From assembly GCA_014905825.1 (NCBI GenBank), contig JACGCN010000008.1, positions 558,001-622,000 of the forward strand: 64,000 nucleotides of DNA. The letters run 5' to 3'. A program made the position numbers and the translations under genes. This DNA comes from Lyophyllum atratum. Taxonomy: Eukaryota > Basidiomycota > Agaricomycetes > Agaricales > Lyophyllaceae. This document shows, piece by piece, positions 36,505 through 47,893 of the stretch. Position 1 is the stretch's first letter. Each line of letters starts with the position of its first letter. Under the pieces are notes generated by a model, which saw only the letters and a program-made list of their open reading frames with translations, was not told the origin of the DNA and ran no database searches.

Positions 36505-39500
36505 TCACTCTGAAACGAGCGTCAGGATACTGACACTCAGAGGTGGTGCTGTATAGTTGAACACCTGTCCAGCTGGGACAGTGATAGTGAATGGCACAAC
36601 CAGGTTCGGCGTCGCTGGGGAATTGGTAGCTCCACTCGGGCCAGTCAAGATTTCCGCCTTTGCGACGTTGGCGACTGGTAGACTTGGTGGGAAGATGAAG
36701 GCTAGATCAGCTGTTACCGCCGCATTATTAGAGACCTATCATGTGTCGTTGAGTTCCAGGCACGCAGGGATGATTAGCGTAGGGCTCGCCTTAACGATAA
36801 TCTCATTTGTCGACGTCTTGCGAGTTACACTCCAGAACAGAGTTCCGGAAGGAGATGGCAGTGTGCTGGGGAGGTATTCGTCTCCCTTGTTAACACTGAA
36901 GAGCTAGCACGAGATCATAGTTACGTATGGCGACAGGACGCTGAAACGGAATTTAGAGACCTTCTGGACATAGAAACTTGGCGACCGATAGACGGTATTG
37001 GAGCTATGAAACGTCACTTCGTTAATGATGTCTGAGGAAAAAACCACTCCTAAAGTAACTTACTCGAAATTGATGAGATTTGGCGTCTAGGAGGAGGATG
37101 AGTATGCGTTAATGCAGGTACGAGGTAAACGGAACGCCTACATACCCATTGAGAGTTCGAAACATGCTTTGCGTTCATTGATTAAATTTCAACGCGGCAT
37201 GTATATGTTAGCCTTGTACATACCGCCAACAACGGTGCGTAAGCCGCAGCGAATCTAAATGTTCATTAGTACCATCCTTCAACCACAACTCATGATGTAG
37301 ACAGCCTTACACTATGTCAGCGTTGCGTTCCAAGCCAGTCATGAACGCTGCTTCGCCGACAGCACCTGAATATATTATTGTCAAGCTTTGATAGCGAGAG
37401 GCGATCTCATAACCTACTTCGGACAGTCGGGAAGACCAGACGGCCAGTTGCAGGCGTTCCGAAAAGGTTGCTGGAATTGGTGGAGATTCCCGCATATTCC
37501 CCCTGATAGCACTTTCAGTCACAGATTGAAAAGCATATTGTTGAACAGACTTCAAAGTACGTCGTGCCGTCACGCTGCCGATAGAACACCCGAAGTCAGG
37601 AGGATATGAACGCATTGAATTTATAATGACTCGGACAGACCGGAAAGCTGTCGTAGAAGAACGAGTTGGTCTGGAACCAGTCTATAAAATAATTAAGGAG
37701 TCTGGTATGGTGTTTGTACAGCTCGCAGTACGTACTCGGTGTCTGGTAGACATGCACATCGTATTGAGTGGGCTTGGGAGTCAGGACAGGGCCCGATGTC
37801 CGCGAGGTAGCAATAAATCCTAAATTTGGTGATAGCGTGCGTCAGTTTATCCAGTGTACTGGCAGTACAATTCGAGAGAACGCACGGAGTTGTGGGAACG
37901 TGGCAGTAAGGTTGGTAACGATTAAATTCCATCTGTTCTGATACCTGTCCGCCGGTGCAATTCCAAGTTTGAATGGGTTCTCTTGGCAGGTTGCTATCAC
38001 TTCCATACTCACGTTCCTGGAGCTTGTCCCACGAAGTCCTACAGCAACTCCTGAGCGTCGTTCTCAAGCCAACACAAATGAACACACTCACTTCATTTCC
38101 GATCTCGACGTACAGGAGGTCAAAGGGTTCAGGATGGCCCAACGAAGCGCGCAGAGCAGCTACATATCATCAGTCCTCGATACAACGCAATGGGAAGACG
38201 CCAACGCCTACCATGAGCATTCGTCGAAGGATCGCCGATCACAAAATTAATCTAGGTACGATTTTTGAGTTTTTGGCTACACCGTCTTGGCAGCCACAGG
38301 AACAAGGGCAGTAACTTCAAGTACCTGATCGATAGCTTGTTGGATGTAGGGCCCCAACGCAGCGCCCGTGACGCTCGATCCGCCAAGAGCATAGCCTGAA
38401 AGGATCCCGATAAGTGATTAAATGCCGTTGCCATTTATATATTGAGACTGACCAGCCCAGACGCCCATTATAGGGATCATGTCAAGATCCTTACACAGCA
38501 GGAGGTATTCCAGCAGCCCAAGTCCACTGTCAGACGATGTTCAGTGTGGCCCAGTCATGTATGTAGGCAAAATTACTCCGTGTTGACATAGGTCCAGTCT
38601 CCAAGTCGACCTATTCGCAAAAGCTTTCTTAGGCGGGAAACATTCGTTTACTTGACCACTTACCAGGCCGCTCCGTAAGAGGCCCAACCGTTTCGTTCCA
38701 CTGCCATCGAGTGGCCGCTGTTTGCCCCTATCGCAGGCAACGCCAATCAATGTCATTCTTATGATAAATATGCAAGAATGCTTGTCGTACCTCCAGATTA
38801 TTCCCGCCGGGAAAGCGGAAGAACGCCGGCTTCATCTCCTCAAGCGCCTAAAAAGCATCAAGTTCACCATCATACCCACCCCCAGATCAAGTTGAAACCC
38901 ACCAACCTCAGCTACATCCATCCTCATCCCATTCTCCCTCCCCCTAAACGTAGGCGGAAACAACGACAGCAGCGCAAAATCTACCACCAGCCCCTCCGCC
39001 TCCTTCCCATCCACCGTGACCGTGAAGTTGTTGTTAGTGGACTATGGGCTGGCATTAGGAGTTAATGTGGTCTTGAGTTGTTGCCAGATGGCCTGGGAGG
39101 CAGGAACGGTCACGGCGGAAGAGGCGTAAAGGGTCCCGGAGGAACTCTGCAGGGCAATCGTGAATGTGACGTTATCCGTGGCGGGGGCGGTGGGGAAGCT
39201 GTAGTAGAAGGACGCGTTGTAGGTCCATGAGGTGTTTACATTAATCCCTGTAGGTCGCCCTTCAACAGTTACTTGCAGGAGGGCTGACAAAGAATCGTAC
39301 CCCAAAACCCTTCGTTACCCACCCCGACCGCGCCCGTAGCGCCAGGAGGCACAGCGACTCGCAGAAAGTTGGGCAGGGCTGCAGACAGAGGTTGCGGACC
39401 AGCGATGACAGTCAGAGCCGCGCCGTTGATGGGCTGCCATGCGAGGAGCGCCGCGGTGGTATCTAGCACGCAGGTTACATATGAGAACGGGTCTCATCAA

Positions 39501-40025
39501 GCGCAGGCACACGTACTTGGCGTGACCTTTTGGAAGGCCCGGTTTTGAAGGACTAATCAGCAAGATCTGTGAGAATATGTAGTTATGCGAAGGTGACTTG
39601 TGCAACGGACGTTCCCCATAGAGACCTCCATCTCCACTCTGTTTGGCATAGTCGCGTTTCATAGATAACTGAACTTGGAACGAGCGCTTACATGCTAAAT
39701 AAGGGGCGCGCGCATCAGTGACCTCGATGAACACCTAACCATCCATGCACTTACACTGATATCCTGCACAATTTGGAAGGGGATCAGCACGCCGTTTTAT
39801 TTGTCCTGGGGTACGAAAACTAACCTCGAACATTTGTCCATCTAAATAATCCACACTCAACCATAGCCCACAGTTATTTCAGATGCGAGACTCACACAGC
39901 GTTTTCGGAATCGCATGACTTGCAACACCTTGAATAGCGACAACAGTAGTCGCCGCCCAGCTCACCGGCAGCAGGGATAAACGCAGAAGAGCGCCGAGAA
40001 ATACGAGTACCATCATTCGAGACAT
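36505..40025 (-). CDS. GH51 alpha-L-arabinofuranosidase, secreted
   Basis: It removes arabinose side chains from arabinoxylan or arabinan. The ATG at 40025 begins [20 protein letters not shown], a signal peptide. About twenty exons were joined; all phases agree and apparent stops fall in introns. Order: [142 protein letters not shown], then YVEIGNE with the acid/base Glu and TTYFEGEYAG with the nucleophile Glu. Next are [20 protein letters not shown] and [20 protein letters not shown]. The last exon is a beta-sandwich end ([20 protein letters not shown]). The final intron (36736-36789) has a GC donor instead of GT. Confidence 0.93.
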
Positions 40026-40581
40026 CTTCCGGGAAAATGATGGATGTACAGGAAGTTCCGTGTATGTTATAAGACGGCGGGTACTCTTCTTGACGTTCAC
40101 CGGATCGGAGGCGGAAGGACTCATATGTCAGGCGGCGCGAGGGGAGAAGAGAGAACCAGTTTACCGCCGGGCCGCTTCTTTGAAGTCAAAAGAGCGGTTG
40201 AACAGCCGTCTATGCCTTGAGTCTGGGGATAGCAGGTTTCTTGGGGTCCCTTAGTAGTAGCCTGCGCCGATGCCAATGGTTCAGAGTATATTCAAGGTAT
40301 TTCTGAAGGGCAGAAGATGCGTAGAGGGAGTACTTCTTAGCGTAGGCAAGAAGGCGGCCGAACATTTTTAACAACATCTCACCGTACTTCTTTATGTAGA
40401 AGTCGTTTCCCAAACGATCTGTCACCACGACCAATCTAATGGGAATGTCATTATCAGCTGACAAGTAAAACGTCAGAAAGCTAGAGAGACCCGCAGATGG
40501 GCTGCTTCTCACTAACGACCAATCCACACCGTTACGCAGGCGAGTACTCAACCCCGTGGAGCAACCCGAACCCAAAACGCC
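40026..40581. repeat. duplicated 3' flank of carbonic anhydrase
   Basis: The stretch 40340-40540 closely matches 46965-47115 in the same orientation (for example cttctttatgtagaagtcgt). On the minus strand it carries a frame with VTDRLGNDFYIKK in one copy and VTDHLGNDFYIKR in the other. It may be a broken gene piece that travels with the carbonic anhydrase duplications. No function is assigned. Confidence 0.5.
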
Positions 40582-41469
40582 CTACCCTCTAAACCCCTCT
40601 GCCGCCATCTCAATCAAATTCTCCCCCCCAGGCCCATTCTGCGTATACCGCGCATTAAACTTCATAACCCTCTTAAACCCCAAGTACGTCGCTACATCCA
40701 GCGGCAGCGGCTCCCTTGCCACAAGCCACGTCACCCCGTCCGTGCATGGCGGCGTCGTCAGGGATCCCATGTATTCATAGAGCGGGGTGGTGTGGAAGTG
40801 CGTGAGGAGGGGCTGGAAGAGGAGAGCGCCTGTATGGGCGCTGCTGTAGGGTGTGGCGGCGGCGGAGATGTTCTGTGAGAGGGCGGTGAGAAGTTCGGTG
40901 GTGCTGCCGTCTGTGGTGAGCTCAAAGAGCGCAGACAGCACGAGCCTCGCGCTATCTTTACGAATAGAATCAGCTTCGCCTCACTTTGAAGGCAGGCGGG
41001 AGGGGTAGAACGCACCGGCAGCCTGGTGTACGAAGTGCACCTCCAACGGGAAATACTCATCCTTGATCCTATGCTCCGACGGCGTATGAAAATGGAATTG
41101 AACGAGCGGGTAGGTCTTCCCTTCAAAGTCCGTCGTCCCATTCACGAACACCTCGAGCGTCGAGCCCAGATTCTCCAGGAGCCCCTCCTCGAGGTCTGGA
41201 ATCGAGATGCGCGGGGGCACTTTGGCTAGGGCGATGGCGAGGTTGAGGTTGATGGGGGACTGAGTTCGGGAGGTGGCGCATGCGGTGTTGGCGTCGCTTA
41301 GGCGGGCCCACTCGAGGGGGCCAGTCGTACCGGTATAGCTGAAGTTTGAGCTGTGGCCCGGGGTAGGTGAGGTGGTGGTGCGGAGGGAGACTGACGCGCC
41401 GTGGAGGCAGATACCGTGCACAAAGCGGGTCGTGAGGATCGTGATTAGGAGAAGGGCTGGGGCAAACAT
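40582..41469 (-). CDS. alpha-carbonic anhydrase, secreted, copy 1
   Basis: It catalyses reversible hydration of CO2 outside the cell. Exons 41469-41016 and 40955-40582 give 275 residues. The start MFAPALLLITILTTRFVHG is a signal peptide. Family marks are all present: SRTQSPINLN, the zinc-ligand strand QFHFHTPSEH (two His), EVHFVHQAA (third His) and GSLTTPPCTDGV near the active-site Thr. The intron (41015-40956) falls right after EVHFVHQAA, as in copy 2. The upstream sequence 41470-41630 (promoter) is also found, inverted, before copy 2 and beside the third remnant. The protein looks functional. Confidence 0.93.
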
Positions 41470-42025
41470 TGCGAGAGGATAAAGAATGTGGAGGGGCCCC
41501 GGAATATATGGGCTACGGAGTGAGGCAGACGGATTTCACGACACGTACAGGACATGGGGACATCCAATCAGTTTGAAATGACCGCAGTTAAGCGTCGGGT
41601 AGGGCAGGCTTCTAGACTCTACGCGACCGACGTTGTGGACTGACTAGAGGCAGGGATGTGGGCCCTGCGAGTAGTGTTCATGACAGTTTATGAAGGGATG
41701 TCAGCGGCACTGAAAAAGGTGGATGGTCATCATTCGTGACTGGTAGACAGGAAGTCGCGTCAACAACGCGTCAACAAAGGGGCGGCGTACAGGACGTCCA
41801 ACTCAGTACTTCAGGATGACATTCGTTTTGACATATATGTAGGTAAAGCGATCTGGGTCAAATGATGGGCAGGAGATTGACCCAGCAGGTAGCGGCCAAA
41901 ACTCGAACAACAATAACGCATTGGTAAAGAGGACGAAGACTTGGTATAAACAGAAACAAGTTTCATGATAGTGGCGAGGAACGTCTGTGGCAAGGACTAA
42001 AAGCTTCTTCACATCCTCCCTCTGT

Positions 42026-43355
42026 TCACGTACCACCCATCCAGGCAGCAGGTATCAATCGCACCACCTCATCCGCCGTAATCCTATCCTCCATCTCATA
42101 ACACACCATCCTCCTCAGCAGCCGCTCAAACGCTGCAAACTCCTCCTCGGTCATCCCCTTCCGCACCGAGTCCTTCACGAACTTGCCCCAAACCCCGTTC
42201 CGATCCCCCACAAGCACCCCATTCTCGTCGAAATACTCGGCCCGATCCGCCCACCGAGTCCACCATCTCTGCGGGAGCTTTCCGAGGGTCAGCACCATCT
42301 CGCAGATGATCTGCTTCTCAATGCCGTGGGGGGAGTTGAACAACTCGTAGTGGCTGCTTAAAATCATGTGTATGAGGACCGCGAGGGCCCAGATGTCCGT
42401 TGGAGGTCCGGGGGTAGTGGGTTCGTGGAATATGATTTCGGGAGCGGCGTATACTTTTGGGATGTTTCCCTGCATAGGAGTGTTGGTGATGGGCTGGGAT
42501 GTGCAATTGACGTCGTAGAGGAAGGCTTCTGAAAAGTCGCAAATTTTGACGTGTACTTTTGCTGGGGAGGCTAGACAGAGTTGAAGGAGCGCGAGGGGCT
42601 CGGGATCGGAATAGACGAGGTGTTGTGGGAGATGTGGGGTTGCACTGATGGGGGCCCTGTCTTCACGACTGATGCGGCATGTAATGGGTTCCCCAAGATA
42701 GTGCTGGATTTCTTGTAGAGACCAGTGCTCCATTTCGGGGCTGTATAGGAGCATGTTTCCTAGATGGAGATCTATAATAACTGAGTAATGAACTTGTGGA
42801 AGGCGAATGGGCTTGGCAGGAAAACACACCTCCATGTACCACGCCACACTTGTGCAGATACGCTACCCCACGCGCGATTTGAGCTGCGATTTTCTTGCGG
42901 ACCTCGAATGGGAACCGTTCGTCGTCATATACGTCTTCCAGATCACAACCTATATGTGGACCCAGAAGTTCGGTGACAATGCACCGATGGGTGCCATTCG
43001 GACCGTCGAGGTCAAAGTCATCAAAGACCTTCATGACATACTCCGCACCAGGAGCAAGAGGGTTCTGCTGCTGCTGCATCCTGAGATGGCGGATGACATT
43101 TATTTCTGAGGAGACAGCGGAGGCTTCGGCAGTAAGGACTTTGAGGGAAGCAAGCCGTTTCAAAGACAGATCTTCGACGAGCCAGACTGTGCCGTATGAA
43201 CCGTACCCAAGCTTGTTCACTATGCGGTAGCGGTTGTAGAAGATGTCGTTGATGTTGACTGGATGAAAGCCCCCTTTGCAATAGCGTGCGACACGCTCCA
43301 TATTCATGGGTTGGCTGTACTCGTACATTGTCGGTGGGGCGCCAGCTTCTGGCAT
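42026..43355 (-). CDS. SRPK-like protein kinase, copy 1
   Basis: A predicted protein kinase of the SR-protein-kinase-like group common in basidiomycetes. The ATG at 43355 begins MPEAGAPPTMYEYSQPMNME. The N-lobe has the glycine loop NKLGYGSYGTVWLVED and the catalytic Lys in LASLKVL. After one intron near 42833-42777 the catalytic loop reads VVHGDLHLGNMLL, with Gly where most kinases have Arg, a change shared by many SRPK-like fungal kinases. The metal-binding motif is DFSEAF rather than DFGEAF. PKVYAAPEIIFHEP replaces the usual APE region, and DIWALAVLIHMIL is the F helix. The C-lobe ends with EDRITADEVVRLIPAAW. The main kinase blocks are present, so activity is plausible but not certain. Confidence 0.85.
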
Positions 43356-43833
43356 CGTTCTTCTCTTGGTTACGTTGCGGTGATAGTAAAAGTAAGCAGG
43401 TTGTTGAAACTTGGAGTCAAGTATGGCGAGACGGGTAGTTGAATAAACTAAATTTACAGGGAATCATACCACAGGCATGCCAAGGCACCACGAGCACAAC
43501 CGAGCCAATAGTAGAGTCTGTGGGTCCATGGCCTGCTGTGAACAGCGAATAATGGGTCGTTGTGGACCAGTAGTGCATTTCTACGCATAATATTTATGAC
43601 AGGAAGTCGCATCAACAACGCGTCAACAAAGGGGCGTACAGGACGTCCAAGTCAGTACTCAAGGATGATAGAGCGGTCGGATTCTGTTCGCATCTTCATC
43701 TGGATTCGTTTTGACATATATATAGCAAGTAGCGGCCAGGACTCGGACAACTTGGTAAAGAGGACGAAGACTTGGTATAGACAGAAACAACTTCCATAAT
43801 AGTGGCAAGAAAAGGTATTGGCCGTCTCTCTGG

Positions 43834-45163
43834 TCACGTACCGCCCATCCAGGCAGCAGGTATCAATCGCACCACCTCATCCGCCGTAATCCGATCCTCC
43901 ATCTCATAACACACCATGCTCCTCAGCAGCCGCTCAAACGCTGCAAACTCCTCCTCGGACATCCCCCGCCGCACCGCGTCCTTCACGAACTTGCCCAAAA
44001 CCATGTTCCGATCCACCACAAGCAGCCCATCCTCGTCGAAATACTCGGCCCGATCCGCCCACCGAGTCCACCATCTCTGCGGGAGCTTTCCGAGGGTCAA
44101 CACCATCTCACAGACGACCTCCTTCTCGATGCCGTAGGGGGAGTAGAACAACTCGCAGTGGCTGCTTAAAATCATGTGTATGAGGACCGCGAGGGCCCAG
44201 ATGTCCGTTGGAGGTCCGGGGGTAGTGGGTTCGTGGAATATGATTTCGGGAGCGGCGTATACTTTTGGGCAGTTTCGCTGCATAGGAGTGTTGGTGATGG
44301 GCTGGGATGTGCAATTGACGTCGTAGAGGAAGGCTTCTGAAAAGTCGCAGATTTTGACGTGTACTTTTGCTGGAGAGGCTAGACAGAGTTGAAGGAGCGC
44401 GAGGGGGTCGGGAAGATAGACGAGGCGTTGTGGGAGATGTGGGGTTGCGGTGATGGGGGCCCTGTCTTCACGAATGGTGCGGCATGTAATGGGTTCCCCA
44501 AGATAGTGCTGGATTTCTTGTAGAGACCAGTGCTCCATTTCGGGGCTGTATAGGAGCATGTTTCCTAGATGGAGATCTATAACGACTAGGTAATGAACTT
44601 GTAGAAGGCGAATGGGCTTGGCAGGAAAACACACCTCCATGTACCACGCCACACTTGTGCAGATACGCTACGCCACGCGCGATTTGAGCTGCGATTTTCT
44701 TGCGGACCTCAAATGGGAACTGTTCGTCGTCATATACGTCTTCGAGATCACAACCTATATGTGGACCCAGAAGTTCGGTGACAATGCACCGATGGGTGCC
44801 ATTCGGACCGTCGATGTCAAAGTCATCAAAGACCTTCATGACATACTCCGCACCAGGAACAAGAGGGTTCTGCTGCTGCTGCATCCTGAGATGGCGGATG
44901 ACATTTTGTTCTGAGGAGACAGCGGAGGCTTCGGCAGTAAGGACTTTGAGGGAAGCAAGCCGTTTCAAAGACAGATCTTCGACGAGCCAGACTGTGCCGT
45001 ATGAACCGTACCCAAGCTTGTTCACTATGCGGTAGCGGTTGTAGAAGATGTCGTTGATGTTGACTGGATGAAAGCCCCCTTTGCAATAGCATGCGACACG
45101 CTCCATATCTATGGGTTGTTCGTACTCGTACATTGTCGGCGGGGCGCGAGCTTCTGGCGTCAT
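43834..45163 (-). CDS. SRPK-like protein kinase, copy 2
   Basis: A near-identical tandem copy of the kinase at 42026-43355. The ATG at 45163 begins MTPEARAPPTMYEYEQPIDM. Motifs are the same: NKLGYGSYGTVWLVED, HGDLHLGN across the intron and DFSEAF. Differences are scattered substitutions, mostly near the C-terminus (for example DEDGLLVVDRNMVLGK against DENGVLVGDRNGVWGK), plus a net one-codon loss near LVYLPDPLAL. Both frames are fully open, so selection may still act on both. Both share the Arg-to-Gly and Gly-to-Ser changes, so these came before the duplication. Substrate unknown. Confidence 0.85.
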
Positions 45164-45294
45164 TCTTCTCTTCGTTACGTTGCGGTGATAAAAGTAACCA
45201 GGTTGTTGAAACTTGAAGTCAAGTATGGCGAGACGGGTATTGGCCTTTCATACCAGTCGGTTCCGATCAAGACGTTTCAAACCGGGAACCCGTG

Positions 45295-45435
45295 CACGAT
45301 TTGTCCTCGAGGTTGGCCACGTTGTGCAGCCCCATCGGTTTTCGCCTGGCTTTGTGTGGGTCGGCCTTTGCCAGGTCAATTCTGACTGGGCTGTTGTTTC
45401 CAGACATCCTGGATCGACCTCAACCAACTCAATCG
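45295..45435 (-). pseudogene. inverted copy of the 5' end of the gene at 47894
   Basis: The reverse complement of this stretch closely matches the first exon and upstream bases of the acidic-protein gene at 47894 (shared run gacctggcaaaggc; MSENNSPVRIDL in the intact copy becomes MSGNNSPVRIDL). It includes the ATG but stops after about 40 codons, so it cannot make the full protein. It marks an inversion/duplication end. Confidence 0.85.
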
Positions 45436-45793
45436 GAACGCTGCGATAACAGATAACTGTGACCGTAATTAGCTACAGAACAAATATACCACAACAACGC
45501 ATCCCATCCACGCGACGCTTTGATCAGTGTCGCCTCACCATTTCTGTCTGTGAACGCGACTGGCGCCACTGAGCCATATCATCCCTACCTTTATTCAGTC
45601 CACAGCTATCGATGACCAATAGCGTCTAGCATTGAACTAGAAGCTTGCCCTACCCGACGCTTAACTGCGGTCATTTTCAAATGGATATTTGCAAGCTGAT
45701 GTCCCCATGTGCTGTACGTGTCTTGGAATGTACTTGGCTCCCTCCGTAGCCCATATATTTCGGACATTCCTACGCAGTAGCTTGTCCTCCGCA

Positions 45794-46718
45794 ATGCTTT
45801 CCCCGGCCCTTCTTCTCGTCACAGTCCTCACGACCCGCTTTGTCCATGGTACTTGCCTCCATGACGCGTCCGTCTCCCATCGCAAAACCACCTCCCCTGT
45901 GCCGAATCACAACTCAAACTTCAGCTACACCGGCGCCACGGGACCCCTCGAGTGGGCCGGCCTAAGTGATGCCAACGACGCGTGCTCCACTTCCAGAACC
46001 CAGTCGCCCATCAACCTCAACAGCGCCATCGGCATCGCCAAAGAGAGTCCACGTATCTCGATCCTGGACCTCGAGCGGGGGGTCCTGGAGAATCTGGGCT
46101 CGACGCTCGAAGTATTTGTCAATGGAACAACGCACTTTGGCGGGACGACGTACCCGCTTGTCCAATTCCACTTTCATACGCCGTCGGAGCATAGGATCGA
46201 GGATGAGTATTTCCCGTTAGAGGTGCACTTCGTACACCAGGCTGCCGGTGAGTTCTACCCCTCCCCACGTCAATCCAAAGCGGGATGAAGTTGATTCCAT
46301 TTGTAAAGATGGCGCGAGGCTCGTGCTGTCCGCGCTCTTTGAGCTCACCACAGATGGCAGCACCACCCAACTTCTCACCGCCCTCGCGCAGAACATCTCC
46401 GCCGCCGCCACACCCTGGTCCAGCGCGCCCACAGGCGCCCTCCACTTCCAGCCCCTCATCACCCACTTCCAGACCCGCCCCTTGTATCAATATGCCGGAT
46501 CCCTGACGACGCCGCCGTGCACGGAGGGAGTGACGTGGCTTGTGGCACGGGAGCCGCTGGAGCTGGATGTGGCGACGTTCTTGAGGTTTAAGAAGATTAT
46601 GAAGTTTAATGCAAGGTATACGCAGAATAGGCCGGGGGAGGAGAATTTGATCGAGATGGCGGCGGAGCAGTTGCGGAACCGTCATGCGGTGGGCGGGCTG
46701 GTCCCGGGTATGCGTTAG
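45794..46718 (+). CDS. alpha-carbonic anhydrase, secreted, copy 2 (inverted)
   Basis: This is the paralogue of the copy at 40582-41469, on the opposite strand. Exons 45794-46247 and 46309-46718 give 287 residues. It starts MLSPALLLVTVLTTRFVHG and keeps SRTQSPINLN, QFHFHTPSEH, EVHFVHQAA and GSLTTPPCTEGV, so all three zinc His ligands are present. The C-terminus is longer and different (EQLRNRHAVGGLVPGMR against EGFRG), because the old stop is lost. An earlier in-frame ATG at 45689 lies in the copied promoter and is not the likely start. The duplication is recent enough that promoter and intron position are still clearly alike. Confidence 0.92.
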
Positions 46719-46775
46719 GTCCTGGGGTTATATCTCCGGGTTTAGACGGTAGAATGTGTTGCTCTCAGGTTGCTT

Positions 46776-47180
46776 CACGACGTCGAGCACCTTACTTGCC
46801 AGGAAACTCGGCTCTAACGGCGCCAATTGGACGTTAGTGAGGAGCAGCTCGTTTACTTGAAGCGGTATAACGCTGATGAAGAAAATAAAAGCTGGACGGT
46901 CTGAGACAGGATTTTGCAGTCTGGTCATGCTAAATTTTGCAACGCCAAAAAGGCGGCCGAACATTTTCGATGAGACCTCGTTGGACCTCTTTATGTAGAA
47001 GTCGTTTCCCAAATGATCTGTCACCATGAACAGTCTAACAGGAATTCCATTATTAGCTGATAAGTGAAACCTCGGAAAGCTAGAGACTCGCGGACTCGCA
47101 GCTTCTCACTAACGTCCAATTGGCGCCGTTACAGAGCCCAGTTTCCCGGCAAGGAAGGTGCTCAAACGTCGTGCAGCCGT
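46776..47180. repeat. local inverted repeat
   Basis: Arms of about 80 bp at 46776-46858 and 47098-47180 are reverse complements with few mismatches (shared core ggcgccaattggacgttag). The spacer is about 240 bp and matches part of the flank of carbonic anhydrase copy 1. This could form a stem-loop and may be a rearrangement scar. Confidence 0.8.
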
Positions 47181-47194
47181 AACGCATCCTACCC

Positions 47195-47310
47195 TCTAAA
47201 CCCCTCCGCTGCCATCGCAATCAAATTCTTTCCCCCCAGGCCCATTCTGCGGACAAAGCGGGTCGTGAGAATTGTGACCAGGAGAAGGCCCCAGGAACGC
47301 ATTGCGAGAG
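47195..47310 (-). pseudogene. third alpha-carbonic anhydrase copy, internal deletion
   Basis: The last about 55 bp of the carbonic anhydrase coding region (match to 40582-40640) are joined at about 47250 directly to the first about 55 bp (match to 41415-41470). All internal sequence, including the zinc ligands, is gone. Beyond it, 47310-47490 matches the carbonic anhydrase promoter at 41470-41630. Orientation equals copy 1. It cannot encode an enzy­me. Confidence 0.88.
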
Positions 47311-47893
47311 GACAAGCTACGGTGCATGAATGTGGAGGGAGCCCCGAGATATATGGGCTACGGAGTGAGCCAGGTGGATTTCACAACACGTACAGCACAT
47401 GGGGACATGCAATCAGTTCGCAAATGTCATCTGAAATCACCGCAGTTAAGGTCGGGTAGGGCAGGCTTGTAGACTCTAGTACTATAGACTCTAGTTCAAT
47501 GCTGTGACCGACGTATTCCCTATTTGTCGCCAATTAAATTTTAGCGCTGACGGAGGAGCTGTGGACTGAGGAGGCCAGGGATGATATCGCTCAGTGGCAC
47601 CAGTCGTGTTCACGGACAGAAACGGTCATGCGAACTATGGCTTGCACTGTCAATGATTGAAGCGTTCAGTTAATCGGGATGCAGTATGTTGAATAGATTG
47701 AATTGATAAAAGGGTCGTACCACCGGCATGCCAAGGCACCACGAGAGTCTGCAGGTACATGGCCTGCTGTGAACGGCGAAGGAAGGATCCCAAGGCGTTG
47801 TTGTGGTGTATTTGTTCTGTACATAGCTAATTACGGTCACATGATGTTGAAGTGGACAATTGCGGTCAATGAGTTGGTTGAGGTCGTTCCAGG

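Larger units (their letters stand above)
41745..45235 (-). repeat. tandem duplication of a ~1.65 kb kinase unit
   Basis: Two direct copies, about 41745-43440 and 43598-45235, each hold one kinase gene plus flanks. Matches run from the downstream sequence ggaagtcgc-tcaacaacgcgtc to the upstream end tatggcgagacgggta. Between the copies lies about 160 bp (43441-43597) that partly matches 47720-47810 (catgccaaggcaccacgag). Edges are by eye. Confidence 0.85.

Noticed and set aside
36505..40025. GH51 gene as a pseudogene because of many in-frame stops
   Set aside because: Every stop falls in an intron with consistent phase; both catalytic Glu blocks and the complete domain order are present.
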